A stretch of DNA of 64,000 bases, taken from NCBI GenBank assembly GCA_963738575.1, contig CAVTWY010000004.1, positions 62,001 through 126,000 of the forward strand, read 5' to 3'. Origin of the DNA: CAVTWY01 sp963738575. GTDB lineage: Bacteria; Pseudomonadota; Gammaproteobacteria; Burkholderiales; Burkholderiaceae_C. The stretch's first letter is position 1; each line of letters starts with the position of its first letter. Positions 54,560 through 63,924 of this stretch are shown here, piece after piece. Below the pieces are notes generated by a model. The model searched no databases, was not told the origin of the DNA, and saw only the letters and a list, made by a program, of their open reading frames with translations. A program made the position numbers and the translations under genes.

Positions 54560-55675
54560 ATGCTGATCGGCGTGCCGCACGAGACGGTGCCGGGCGAAAC
54601 CCGGGTGGCCGTGACCCCCGAGACGGCCAAAAAACTCAAAGCCCAAGGCCACGACATTCGGGTGCAATCGGGTGCTGGCGTGCAAGCCAGCGCACCCGAT
54701 GCCGCCTACGTCGCCGTGGGTGCCACCATCGTCAACCAAGCCGAGGCGTTTCACTGCGATTTGGTGTTGAAGGTGCGCGCACCGCAGGTGGGCGAGATGA
54801 CACTGCTCAAGCCTGGCACCACCTTGGTGGGCATGCTCAACCCGTTCGACAAAGAGGGTTTGCAGCGTTTGGCCAGCGCCAAGATCACCAGCTTTGCGCT
54901 CGAGGCGGCCCCCCGCACCACGCGCGCGCAAAGCATGGACGTGCTCTCGTCCCAGGCCAACATTGCCGGCTACAAAGCCGTGATGATGGCCGCCGACAAG
55001 TACCAGCGCATGTTCCCCATGCTGATGACGGCCGCCGGCACCATCAAAGCGGCCCGTATCGTGATCTTGGGCGTGGGCGTGGCAGGGCTGCAAGCCATTG
55101 CCACCGCCAAGCGATTGGGCGCGGTGATCGAGGCCAGTGACGTGCGCCCCAGTGTCAAAGAACAAGTGGAGTCGCTGGGCGCCAAGTTCATCGACGTGCC
55201 CTACCTGACGGACGAAGAAAAAGAGGCTGCGGTGGGCGTGGGTGGTTATGCCAAGCCCATGCCGCCGAGCTGGCTAGAGCGTCAAAAGGTGGAGGTGGCC
55301 AAACGCGTGGCGCAGGCGGATGTGGTCATCACCACCGCCCTGATCCCGGGCCGTGCCGCGCCCGTGCTGGTCACCGAAGACATGGTCAAGTCGATGAAGC
55401 CGGGCTCGGTGATCGTCGACTTGGCAGCGCCTGCCGGTGGCAACTGCCCGCTCACCGAAGCAGGCCGCGTGGTTGAGCGTCATGGCGTCACGCTGATCGG
55501 CGAGACCAACCTGCCTGCCTTGGTGGCGGCCGACAGCTCCAGCCTCTACGCACGCAACGTGCTCGACTTTTTAAAGCTCATCATCAACCCCGCCGGCGCC
55601 TTGCACGTGCCCCTGGACGACGACATCGTGGTGGCTTGCTTGATGACCCAAGGTGGTGATGTGAAGCGGGCCTGA
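54560..55675 (+). CDS. NAD(P) transhydrogenase subunit alpha part 1
   Basis: This is the NAD(H)-binding domain I of proton-translocating transhydrogenase. The 371-residue protein has the RVAVTPETAKKL start, the GVGVAGLQAIATAKRLGA nucleotide fold and the LVTEDMVKSMKPGSVIVDLAA region. The separation from part 2 (two genes for one alpha subunit) is usual in many bacteria. The three genes form an operon with gaps of 48 and 2 bases. Confidence 0.93.
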   Translation: MLIGVPHETVPGETRVAVTPETAKKLKAQGHDIRVQSGAGVQASAPDAAYVAVGATIVNQAEAFHCDLVLKVRAPQVGEMTLLKPGTTLVGMLNPFDKEGLQRLASAKITSFALEAAPRTTRAQSMDVLSSQANIAGYKAVMMAADKYQRMFPMLMTAAGTIKAARIVILGVGVAGLQAIATAKRLGAVIEASDVRPSVKEQVESLGAKFIDVPYLTDEEKEAAVGVGGYAKPMPPSWLERQKVEVAKRVAQADVVITTALIPGRAAPVLVTEDMVKSMKPGSVIVDLAAPAGGNCPLTEAGRVVERHGVTLIGETNLPALVAADSSSLYARNVLDFLKLIINPAGALHVPLDDDIVVACLMTQGGDVKRA

Positions 55676-55723
55676 GGCCCCGTTTTTGCACCGCCCGGCC
55701 CAACGCTAACCGAGATCACCCGC

Positions 55724-56041
55724 ATGGACATCGTCAGCCCCACCGTCACCAACCTCATCATTTTTGTGCTGGCCATCTACGTGGGCTACCACGTGGTGTG
55801 GACCGTCACACCGGCCCTGCACACCCCGCTGATGGCGGTCACCAACGCCATCTCGGCCATCGTCATCGTGGGTGCCATGCTGGCCGCCGCGCTCACCGAG
55901 GGCGCCTTGGGCAAGTTCACTGGTGTGGCCGCGGTGGCGCTGGCAGCGGTCAACGTGTTTGGCGGCTTCTTGGTCACCCGGCGCATGCTGGAGATGTTCA
56001 AGAAGAAAGAGCGTCCGGCCAAGAAAGTGGAGGGGCAGTAA
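55724..56041 (+). CDS. NAD(P) transhydrogenase subunit alpha part 2
   Basis: This 105-residue protein is the membrane portion of the alpha subunit with three membrane segments (LIIFVLAIYVGYHVVW; AISAIVIVGAMLAAAL; AVALAAVNVFGGFLVT). It ends with a basic tail. It lies between alpha part 1 and pntB and couples proton movement to hydride transfer. Confidence 0.92.
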   Translation: MDIVSPTVTNLIIFVLAIYVGYHVVWTVTPALHTPLMAVTNAISAIVIVGAMLAAALTEGALGKFTGVAAVALAAVNVFGGFLVTRRMLEMFKKKERPAKKVEGQ

Positions 56042-56043
56042 CC

Positions 56044-57481
56044 ATGAGCTTGAGCCTCGTCACGCTGCTGTATTTGGTGGCCAGCGTCTTCTTCATCCAG
56101 GCGCTCAAGGGCCTGTCGCACCCCACCACGTCGATTCGCGGCAACGCCTTTGGCATGGCCGGCATGGCCATCGCCGTGCTCACCACCGTCGCCTTGATCC
56201 TCAAACTGGCCGCTGACGCCGGCCACAACGGCATGGCTGGCATGGCCTGGGTGTTGGTCGGCTTGGTGATCGGCGGCGCTGCGGGCACCTTGATGGCCAA
56301 GCGCGTTGAGATGACCAAAATGCCCGAGCTGGTGGCCTTCATGCACAGCATGATTGGTTTGGCCGCTGTGCTGATCGCCGTGTCGGCCGTGTCCGAGCCC
56401 TGGGCCTTCGGTATCGTCAGCAAAGGCACCCCCATTCCGGGTGGCACACGCATTGAGTTGGCGCTGGGCGCGTTCATCGGCGCTGTCACCTTCACGGGCT
56501 CGGTCATCGCCTTTGGCAAGTTGTCGGGCAAGTACAAGTTCAGGCTTTTTCAGGGCGCACCGGTAAGCTTTCCGGGGCAGCACTGGATCAACCTTGCGCT
56601 GGGCGTTGGCGGCGGTGTTTTTCATCTTCGGGTTTTGGCATTCGCAAAGCTGGATGGACATCGTGCTGGTGATCGCGATCGGCTTGTTGCTGGGCGTGCT
56701 GCTGATCATCCCCATCGGCGGGGCCGACATGCCGGTGGTGGTATCGATGCTCAACAGTTATTCGGGCTGGGCTGCGGCGGGCATTGGCTTTTCGCTCAAC
56801 AACGCAATGTTGATCGTGGCGGGGTCACTGGTGGGCAGCTCGGGGGCGATCCTGAGCTACATCATGTGCAAGGCCATGAATCGCTCGTTCTTCAACGTCA
56901 TCTTGGGTGGCTTTGGCGGCGAGGCCACCACGGCGGCTGCGGCAGGCGCAGCGCAGCGCAATGTCAAAAGTGGCAGCGCCGACGATGCTGCCTTTGTGCT
57001 GGGCAATGCCGAAAGCGTGGTGATCGTGCCGGGCTACGGCTTGGCGGTGGCGCGCGCTCAGCATGCTGTCAAAGAATTGGCGCACAAGTTGACCGAAAAA
57101 GGCGTGACGGTGAAGTACGCCATCCACCCCGTGGCAGGGCGCATGCCCGGCCACATGAACGTACTGCTGGCGGAAGCCGAGGTGCCTTACGACCAGGTGT
57201 TTGAGATGGAGGACATCAACGGCGAGTTTGGTCAGGTTGACGTGGCCATCGTCCTGGGCGCCAACGACGTGGTCAACCCGGCTGCACTCATCAAAGGCAG
57301 CGCCATCTACGGCATGCCCATCCTCGAGGCCTACAAAGCCAAAACCGTGATCGTCAACAAACGCTCGATGGCCGCGGGCTACGCCGGCTTGGACAACGAG
57401 CTGTTTTACCTGGACAAGACGATGATGGTGTTTGGCGACGCCAAGAAGGTGGTCGAGGACATGGTCAAGGCGATTGAGTAG
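56044..57481 (+). pseudogene. pntB: NAD(P) transhydrogenase subunit beta PntB, frameshifted
   Basis: PntB holds the NADP(H)-binding domain III and membrane helices. The N-terminal part runs from 56044 through PGGTRIELALGAFIGAVTFTGS (here PGGTRIELALGAFI) to HWINLAL. The next frame resumes with ALAAVFFIFGFWHSQSW and continues to GGADMPVVVSMLNSYSG and the NADP-binding GYGLAVARAQH, ending at 57481. Removing one G of the GGG at 56601-56603 joins the two and gives a 478-residue protein. An error in the sequence is likely. The gene follows alpha part 2 by two bases. Confidence 0.94.
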
Positions 57482-57507
57482 TCAGCGCCTCATGAATCCT
57501 TGAACCG

Positions 57508-57531
57508 AGAGGGGGCAGATGCCCCCTCTTT
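57508..57531 (+). terminator. Intrinsic terminator after pntB
   Basis: A nine-base-pair stem (AGAGGGGGC at 57508-57516 with GCCCCCTCT at 57521-57529) and a four-base loop with a short T-run follow the pntB stop by 27 bases. It may also serve the convergent lipoprotein gene. Confidence 0.75.
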
Positions 57532-57570
57532 GCTTTCATGCTGCCAAGGCAGCTGTCATGCGAGCAACCT

Positions 57571-59715
57571 TCAAGGCACCAGCGGCGCAATCCCCAGCGG
57601 TGCCAGCACCGCATTGGCGGCCTGCAGGTTCAAGCGCATGGTGTTGCGCGAGGTGCCAACATTGTTTTTGTAGCCAAAGTAGACAACGCCGCCGCGCTCC
57701 ACCAACACGCGCTTGAAGCGCAGGCTTTGGGCCAGTGCGGGCAGGTTGTTGAACGTCATCACTTGGGCGTCTCCCAGCGCCTGGACGTTGTAGCTGCCCG
57801 TGCCCATCGCGGCACAGTTGCGGGCGCCTGCCGTGGTGGTGCGCACGTAGCAGCGGTAGTAGGTCACCGCGTTACCTCCAGTGAATGCGACCCGCAGGTT
57901 GTAGTTGGTGTTGAAGTAGTTTTGCGTGCCAGCCGGGGGGCTGGCAGCGCCAATGGCGGTGCCCAACGAGACGGTGGTGCCGCTCCACCAGATGTTTGGA
58001 TTCAGGCTTGAGCCGCCAGCGTCTGTACCGGGGTTGACGGTACACGGTGTGCCTGTGTTGACGGCCACCAATTGGTTCAAGGTGCCAACGTCAAAGGATG
58101 CCAAGGTGCCACCAAAGGCACGGTTGCATGGCAACGAGTCGTTGCCACGCGCATCCCCACCAGCAGCAATGGACGGCCCCCAGGTTTGAACCACGTTGGT
58201 CGCGTCGTAGGCCAGTGCCGTTTCGGTGGGCGTGGTGATCTGTTGACTCAGCTTGGAGCCAGCTGGAAACACAGCACCGCCCAGCGCAGCCAGGTTCACA
58301 GGCCCCCAGTTGGCGTAGGGAATGCCATCGTCTTCACCTGGAAAGGTGCGGATCCTGTTGCCAATCACCTGGCTGATCACTTGTCCGCTGATGTCTTCTT
58401 CGGTTCGAACACTAACGCCCAACTCGAACGCGTCGCAATAGTTGTAAGGCGCACGCCCCTGGGCGTCGCGCACACCGGCGGTGCTGCGGAAGAAGAGAGG
58501 GCAGTCGACCCAGCTGCTGCCGTTCCAGTGCCGATCCCCTTGGCGAGCTTCGTCGGTTCCAAAGCCCCAACTGCTGACAACGCCCGCCGCCGCAGCTCGA
58601 TGTTGGTCGTAAAAGCGTTTCATACCCCCAGCGTCCACGGTGTTGTCCGCTGCTGAGCTGAGCAAGGCGCGATACGTCCAGTTGTTGGCGTCGGTGTAGG
58701 CAAAGCTGCGCAGGGCTGCCGTGGGCTCTATCACGTCGGAGGCCACCGAGGGTGTTGCCGCAGCAGCTGCCAGTGCATCGGCGACATTGAGCGAAGGCTG
58801 CAAGCGAACCAGCTCGGCCGCAGTAGCTGTCAACATCGCTTGCAGATCGGGGGCGCCACTGACCACGGGGTCACTCAGGGCTGCCGCCAGCGCGGGCAAG
58901 GCGCCGCGCACCGCATAGAGCGTCGCTCGGTCAATCGTCGGTTGGGTGATGATGCCCCCTTGCCCGTCAGACTGCCCTAGCCGAGGGGCCATCGCGGTGT
59001 CGAGCTCTTTGATGGTCAACACGATCAGCCGCGCCATCAAGGCCGCCTGCTGCGCTTCGGGAGTGTTGCCCCCAAAGTCGGCCAACGGCGACACACCGAG
59101 ACCCGCCTGCGACTGCACAAAGGTCACGGCCGATGCCAAGCTGGCCCCGGTGGTGTCCATGTGGGCTTGCACCATGGTGGACAGGGGGCTGACAAACACC
59201 GTTTGCCCGCCAACGTTTCGGGTGGCTGGCGCCCTCAGCGTCAACGCCACACCAATGGCGGCTCCCGTCGTCAAGTCGATGGCCGTGGCGGGCACATTGA
59301 CCACCACTGCGTGCGCGCCAGCGTTGGTTGCCGCCACGCTGATGGCGTAGTTGCCGTTGGCATCGGTGACGCTTGACACCGGATCGCCGGCATCGCACAT
59401 GCCGTTGTCGTTTTGGTCATAACAAGCAACGGCACCTTGCAGGGGACCGTCGGCGACCACACCCGTGATGGCCACGGTTTCGGGGGGTGGTGGTGGGGGT
59501 GGTGGAGGTGGTGGAGGTGCTGGAGGCGGCGGGGTAACGCCAACTTCAGGGGGGTCGGCAGGGGCGTCACTGCCGCCGCAGGCGCTGAGCAACGCAGCGA
59601 CCACGGTGGCGCGTGCAAACAAAACGCCAAGGTGCGTCAAGCGATGCGCAGCGGCGGCTCTTGCAGGGGCCCTCTGAAGGGATGGATGGGGAACGGCAAC
59701 AAGGGACGTTTTCAT
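57571..59715 (-). CDS. Large secreted lipoprotein with carboxypeptidase-regulatory-like domain
   Basis: The 714-residue protein has a long signal peptide with lipobox LLSAC, then a stretch of 13 or more prolines (coded by C-rich repeats at about 59480-59525). A domain with ITGVVADGPLQGAVACYDQN and TDANGNYAISV follows, which resembles CarboxypepD_reg-like or SdrD-like beta folds with DxNDNG calcium-type motifs. The rest is a large soluble part with many W, N and C residues and no family I recognise. The start at 59715 is chosen for the signal. It is likely transcribed with the small gene upstream. Confidence 0.75.
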   Translation of the reverse strand: MKTSLVAVPHPSLQRAPARAAAAHRLTHLGVLFARATVVAALLSACGGSDAPADPPEVGVTPPPPAPPPPPPPPPPPPETVAITGVVADGPLQGAVACYDQNDNGMCDAGDPVSSVTDANGNYAISVAATNAGAHAVVVNVPATAIDLTTGAAIGVALTLRAPATRNVGGQTVFVSPLSTMVQAHMDTTGASLASAVTFVQSQAGLGVSPLADFGGNTPEAQQAALMARLIVLTIKELDTAMAPRLGQSDGQGGIITQPTIDRATLYAVRGALPALAAALSDPVVSGAPDLQAMLTATAAELVRLQPSLNVADALAAAAATPSVASDVIEPTAALRSFAYTDANNWTYRALLSSAADNTVDAGGMKRFYDQHRAAAAGVVSSWGFGTDEARQGDRHWNGSSWVDCPLFFRSTAGVRDAQGRAPYNYCDAFELGVSVRTEEDISGQVISQVIGNRIRTFPGEDDGIPYANWGPVNLAALGGAVFPAGSKLSQQITTPTETALAYDATNVVQTWGPSIAAGGDARGNDSLPCNRAFGGTLASFDVGTLNQLVAVNTGTPCTVNPGTDAGGSSLNPNIWWSGTTVSLGTAIGAASPPAGTQNYFNTNYNLRVAFTGGNAVTYYRCYVRTTTAGARNCAAMGTGSYNVQALGDAQVMTFNNLPALAQSLRFKRVLVERGGVVYFGYKNNVGTSRNTMRLNLQAANAVLAPLGIAPLVP

Positions 59716-59760
59716 GATTTCACTCCGTCGGTTAAGGAACACATTCAAGCCACACAGCGC

Positions 59761-60435
59761 TCACGCGCTGCCGTGCAAAGCATTTGCAAAATCAGCAGCG
59801 CTCCAGGTCTTGGCACGCAGGGCAGCGTGCTTCGGGCGACGCAGCGGCTGGTGCGCGCTGAAAAAGAACGCGCCCTTCGCCACCACCGTCATCGGGTGTC
59901 CCGTGGCGGGATGCACAAGGCTCAGAGGCGCTAACAACGCGTTGAAGCGAACACTGCCAAGCACACCCGCCAAGTCATCCACGCGGCGCGCAAAGTGCGC
60001 TCGTGAGGCCGCCGCCACGTGCAGCGTCACCACATGGCCGTGCCGCCAAGCCAACACGCTGGCGTGGCCCCGAAACAGGTGGCTGCCGTAGTCAAAGGTC
60101 ATCACGGCTCGGTGGGGCGACAGGCATTGGCTGCGATCCACGCGAACGTTGTGCAGCCCCTGCTCATGATGGGCATAGTGATCACGCAGCCAACGCATCA
60201 GCGGCGTGTGCTTGTCCAGCGCTTGAGGCCGCACCGAGGCAATCGCGATGCCGTCGGGGGCTTGCACCATCACTTCACCAAGCTGGCTGACGCTCACGCG
60301 CCAATGAGTTGGCATGCGCAACTGAAATCCGCGAGCATCGTCATGCCACTGCCACCGCAACGACACGGTTGGTCGTCGTGCAAGCGCCAACCCCATGGCC
60401 GCTGGCGAGATCGCGTGGCGGCAGTTGGTTTGCAT
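59761..60435 (-). CDS. Unknown protein, PsbP/DUF1795-like pattern
   Basis: The 224-residue protein has no signal peptide. It contains FQLRMPTHWRVSVSQLG, VMVQAPDGIAIASVRPQ and AVMTFDYGSHLFRG, which together resemble the small beta-alpha-beta fold of PsbP/DcrB-type proteins, with a basic histidine-rich surface. I do not recognise a precise family. AAGGAG stands just before the ATG at 60435, which decides the start. It lies 45 bases before the lipoprotein gene and 154 bases after the SARP-type regulator gene, all on the minus strand. Confidence 0.6.
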   Translation of the reverse strand: MQTNCRHAISPAAMGLALARRPTVSLRWQWHDDARGFQLRMPTHWRVSVSQLGEVMVQAPDGIAIASVRPQALDKHTPLMRWLRDHYAHHEQGLHNVRVDRSQCLSPHRAVMTFDYGSHLFRGHASVLAWRHGHVVTLHVAAASRAHFARRVDDLAGVLGSVRFNALLAPLSLVHPATGHPMTVVAKGAFFFSAHQPLRRPKHAALRAKTWSAADFANALHGSA

Positions 60436-60589
60436 GCACTTTGCTCCTTGGGCGGCCGACCCGGCATGGGTCGTTGGAGCAGAGCATTGACGTTGCCCAT
60501 TAGGCAATCGTTAGCGATTCAGGCGCCCAAACGCTGAAAAGCCTAAGGAATACCCTGAGTTCGCAACACCCGGGCGATCACCCGGCCAA

Positions 60590-63394
60590 TCAAGGACGGA
60601 GCGCCAAAGACACGGCTTGAGAAAGCACCAAGTGCTCGCCCTCGCGCCAAAGCGCAGCCATGCTGGCCGGGGTGATTTGTGGCGCACAAAGCCGCTGCAC
60701 CAAGCGGATGTAGTGGCGATCGCTTGGATCCAACACACCAAAGTGCTCGGCCCAGTGGTGTGCAGCGAAGGCCATCAAACGCACCGCGTCTTGCGGTCGC
60801 CGCAAGTGAGCCAGCGTGCGTGGCATGTTCCAAAGGCCGTAGGCCAAGTCAAAGGGGCCGGTCCAACGCCACGCCACCTGCACGCAGTCCTGGTAATCAG
60901 TCAAAGCCTGCGGCCAGGCGCGCATGTCTGCCAGGGCGTTGCCACGAACATTCAGCGATCGGCTCAGCAAGTGCCAGTCTTGCAAGTCGCGGGCTGCTGC
61001 AATCAAGGGGTCGATGCGCTCGCGCGCAAGGGCCGGTTGTCGCCTGTTTTCCGCACATACGGCCAGGTTGTATTGCCCCATGCGGATGGCGTGCTGATCG
61101 CCCACCTGCAACCACAACGCCAAAGCCTCGGCATGCCCGCGCTCGGCTGCAGCCTCATCGCGTGGATGCCCATGGGCGACGTGGGCTCGCAGGGCAAGCA
61201 GGTGCGCGTGCAACTCGACGTTGCCAAGTTGTTGTGCCAGACCTTGGGCCTCGTCCAGCAAGGGCTGCACCGCCAGCGCGTTGCGGTGCACTCGCCATCG
61301 AACGTTTGCCAAGGCGTGCAGCGCCGGCGCCAAGGTGTCCAATGTGAGCCCATCACGCCAAACGCCAAGGTCGGCATGCAAGAGCGCGGCTTGGCTTTGG
61401 CCCGCGTTGAACAACAACGCCGCCAAGGCGCTGTGCCCTCGTGCCCGAAGCGTCGGGTCTGCACATGCCTCCACCGCCGCCGTGGCGCTCATCAAGCCTT
61501 GCGCCGGCAACTCGACCTCCTCCAACCAGGGGCGCCAAGCCAAAAACTGCTCGACGGCGCGCTCGTTGTCACCGTCTTCAACAGCGCTGCGCAGCGCGGC
61601 CATCAGGTTGGGCATTTCGCCACGCAGTGCAGGCCATGACGGCGTCGTCGGCTGCGCCAGCGTCCACGCGCGCGCCCAGGTCCTCAACCCGACGCGCCAG
61701 TGTTGCAGTGAAGCGGCGTCCATCTGCTGCAGGGCGAACTCGCGCACCGGTTGGTAGACCCCGAAACGGAGGGTCTCAGACTCACCATGCGAGTACACCA
61801 GCGAGTGCGCGAGCAAGTCGTCCAGCGCCGCCACGCCATCGAACGATTCGTCTTGCGTCAGCACCTGCGCAGCCGTTGCGGTAAACCCACCCACAAACAC
61901 CGTCAACGCACCCAACATGCGTCGTTGTTCAGTCTCCAGTTGATCCCAACTCCAGGCGATAACGCGCTGCATCGACGCATGGCGCGCATCGCTTGCGTGG
62001 TGAGCACCGCTGCGCGAGAGCAGCTGCAAGTGCGGCATCCCGGTGCCGCGCAAGCGTTGGAGCATCTCCAGCGGCGAGAGGCTGCGCACGCGTGAGGCCG
62101 CAAGTTCGATGGCCAGCGGCATCCCTTCAAGCTCCTGCACCAGCTCGACCAGCGTTGACGCGTTGCGAGCACCCAGGTGAAAGTCAGTGCGCACCGCCTG
62201 AGCGCGCTCGACAAACAAGGCCACGGCTGGGTTCACGGCGGCTGCGGCCAAGTCGGCTGTTGACAACGGAAGCGCCAGCGGCGACAACGCCATTTCGTGC
62301 TCGCCTTGCACGCCCAGGGCGCGCCGCGACGTCACCAAAACGTGCAAGTTGGGCAGCGCAGACACCAGTTGCGCCACGGTGTGCTCGGCGTCGCCCACCA
62401 ATTGCTCGAAGTTGTCCAGCAGCAGCAGGGCATGGCGATCATGCAAGCTCGCCACCACGGCATTCATTGGCGCACGGGCGCCAGGCGCAATTTGAAGTGC
62501 TGCGGTCAGTGCGTCCATGGCCTGTGCGCCGGTTTGACACGCCACCAACGACACAAACACAATCAGGTCGTAGGGCTCCTCGGGGTCTGGCACGGGCAAC
62601 GGCCACGCGGCGTGGGCGCGCAGCGAATGCGCCACCTCCACTGCCAACCGCGTCTTGCCCGAACCACCGGGCCCAATCAAGGTGACCAGTCGGTGCTTTT
62701 GAACCAGGGATCGCAGGTGGGTCGCATCGGCTTCGGCGCCAAACATGCGCGTCAAATAGCTGGGCAGCAAAACGCGCGCGCCGATGCGCGCCGCTGGTCG
62801 CTGCAGCGCGGGCGGCGGCGCCGGGGGCGTCTTCAGGTGTTGTGCATCCAGCCCGCCCAGACGATCGTGCACGGCCGACAACCGCAAGCGTTCGTCGTCG
62901 ATCCATTCGTCATAAAAGCCGGGCAACAAGTCGCCCCCATAAAGCGCACGTGCGTGGGCATGGTCGCCTCGACGCACGGCCCGCTCGAAGTCAATCGCAT
63001 CACAGGTCCAACCGCCGGGGGCCACGCGGACATGATTTCGGTCGGCCAGCAAGACGTTGCGGCGCGGCATGTGCGAGGCGGGCTCCAGGATGCTCTTCAA
63101 GGTTGACAGGGCTTGGCGCAACCGATTGCGACCCACGTCGAGTTCAACACCGGGCCACAGCAACTCGATCAGTGTTTCGCGTGCATGCGCTTGTTCCGGG
63201 GCCAAGGCAAGTCGGGCCAGCAAGGCGGTGACGGCGCGACTGGGCAAACGCGTCAACGTCGCATGGCCGTCACTCAGACGCAAGCCACCCAACAAACACA
63301 AGCGCCACACGCCGTCAGCCTCGCTTGACCCTTGAGGTGGCCCCGTTGACGAGCCCGAAGCCACGCTGGCTTGGTTCAGTGGTGCTGCGTCCAT
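60590..63394 (-). CDS. SARP/STAND-type transcriptional regulator (BTAD plus NTPase)
   Basis: The 934-residue protein combines domains in the order of AfsR-type regulators. First comes an N-terminal winged helix (about residues 30-110, LPSRAVTALLARLAL and the RNRLRQALSTLK helix), then a bacterial transcriptional activator domain (about 115-190). A STAND-type NTPase follows with P-loop GPGGSGKTR near 240 and Walker B ALLLLDNFEQL near 320, the latter followed by TSRRALGVQGE. The C-terminal half is TPR-like helical repeats. The start at 63394 is chosen as it precedes the first conserved region. Target genes are unknown; the next two genes on the strand are candidates. Confidence 0.85.
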   Translation of the reverse strand: MDAAPLNQASVASGSSTGPPQGSSEADGVWRLCLLGGLRLSDGHATLTRLPSRAVTALLARLALAPEQAHARETLIELLWPGVELDVGRNRLRQALSTLKSILEPASHMPRRNVLLADRNHVRVAPGGWTCDAIDFERAVRRGDHAHARALYGGDLLPGFYDEWIDDERLRLSAVHDRLGGLDAQHLKTPPAPPPALQRPAARIGARVLLPSYLTRMFGAEADATHLRSLVQKHRLVTLIGPGGSGKTRLAVEVAHSLRAHAAWPLPVPDPEEPYDLIVFVSLVACQTGAQAMDALTAALQIAPGARAPMNAVVASLHDRHALLLLDNFEQLVGDAEHTVAQLVSALPNLHVLVTSRRALGVQGEHEMALSPLALPLSTADLAAAAVNPAVALFVERAQAVRTDFHLGARNASTLVELVQELEGMPLAIELAASRVRSLSPLEMLQRLRGTGMPHLQLLSRSGAHHASDARHASMQRVIAWSWDQLETEQRRMLGALTVFVGGFTATAAQVLTQDESFDGVAALDDLLAHSLVYSHGESETLRFGVYQPVREFALQQMDAASLQHWRVGLRTWARAWTLAQPTTPSWPALRGEMPNLMAALRSAVEDGDNERAVEQFLAWRPWLEEVELPAQGLMSATAAVEACADPTLRARGHSALAALLFNAGQSQAALLHADLGVWRDGLTLDTLAPALHALANVRWRVHRNALAVQPLLDEAQGLAQQLGNVELHAHLLALRAHVAHGHPRDEAAAERGHAEALALWLQVGDQHAIRMGQYNLAVCAENRRQPALARERIDPLIAAARDLQDWHLLSRSLNVRGNALADMRAWPQALTDYQDCVQVAWRWTGPFDLAYGLWNMPRTLAHLRRPQDAVRLMAFAAHHWAEHFGVLDPSDRHYIRLVQRLCAPQITPASMAALWREGEHLVLSQAVSLALRP

Positions 63395-63445
63395 GCGAAT
63401 ACGCCGATGACAGAATGACTGCGCTGCCATCTTAACGCCCCCGCC

Positions 63446-63471
63446 GCGCACGGAGGCGCCGCTCCGTGCGC
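63446..63471. other. Hairpin between ferredoxin and SARP genes
   Basis: A perfect ten-base-pair stem (GCGCACGGAG at 63446-63455 with CTCCGTGCGC at 63462-63471) and a six-base loop lie between the ferredoxin stop (63547) and the SARP start. No T-run follows. It could be a stabiliser, a Rho-linked end, or an operator of the SARP-type gene. Confidence 0.5.
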
Positions 63472-63546
63472 CGGTGCCGCGGGAGCCCACCCCACGGCTT
63501 CTGAGGTCAACCTTTCAGCGGTTGCGCAGTGACGCGTCTGCGCGCG

Positions 63547-63897
63547 TCAAAGGTCTAACACCAGGTTGGGCGACAAAGAGCCTGAACAGCAAATCATCAT
63601 GCGGTCGTTGGCGGCCCTTTGAGCGTCGCTCAGCACCATGTCAAAGTGGTCGGGTATGCCACTGATCACCCGTGTCTCGCACGTGCCGCAAATGCCTTCG
63701 CGGCATGAATGCAAGGGCTCGATGCCCAACGCCATCACGCAGTCCAAGATGGTTTGTCCGGGCAACACTGTCACACGCTGCCCACTCTTGGCCAATGTGA
63801 TGCAATAGCTGCCCGGCGTTTTGGGCGTTTCGGCTTCCATTGCGTTTGACCTTGCGTCTGAGTTAGCGCGTATTTGACTGGTTTGGTCTTGGTTCAC
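63547..63897 (-). CDS. Small plant-type 2Fe-2S ferredoxin
   Basis: The 116-residue protein ends in a plant-type 2Fe-2S domain with CREGICGTC (cluster cysteines) and the distant cysteine in MICCSGSLSPNLVLDL. This C-terminal region is like the ferredoxin domain that ends vanillate-demethylase or phthalate-dioxygenase-type reductases, but the FAD/NAD modules are missing, so it is either a stand-alone relative or a split gene. A GTG at 63897 with AGGGA nearby is the likely start; the ATG at 63840 is an alternative. Confidence 0.8.
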   Translation of the reverse strand: MNQDQTSQIRANSDARSNAMEAETPKTPGSYCITLAKSGQRVTVLPGQTILDCVMALGIEPLHSCREGICGTCETRVISGIPDHFDMVLSDAQRAANDRMMICCSGSLSPNLVLDL

Positions 63898-63924
63898 TGG
63901 GGTCCCTGAAATGGCGAGCCAAGT

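Noticed and set aside
59465..59530. Microsatellite-like C-rich repeat as a regulatory phase-variation tract
   Set aside because: It codes the proline run of the lipoprotein; the units are mixed and not a clean homopolymer or short repeat, so phase variation is not supported.
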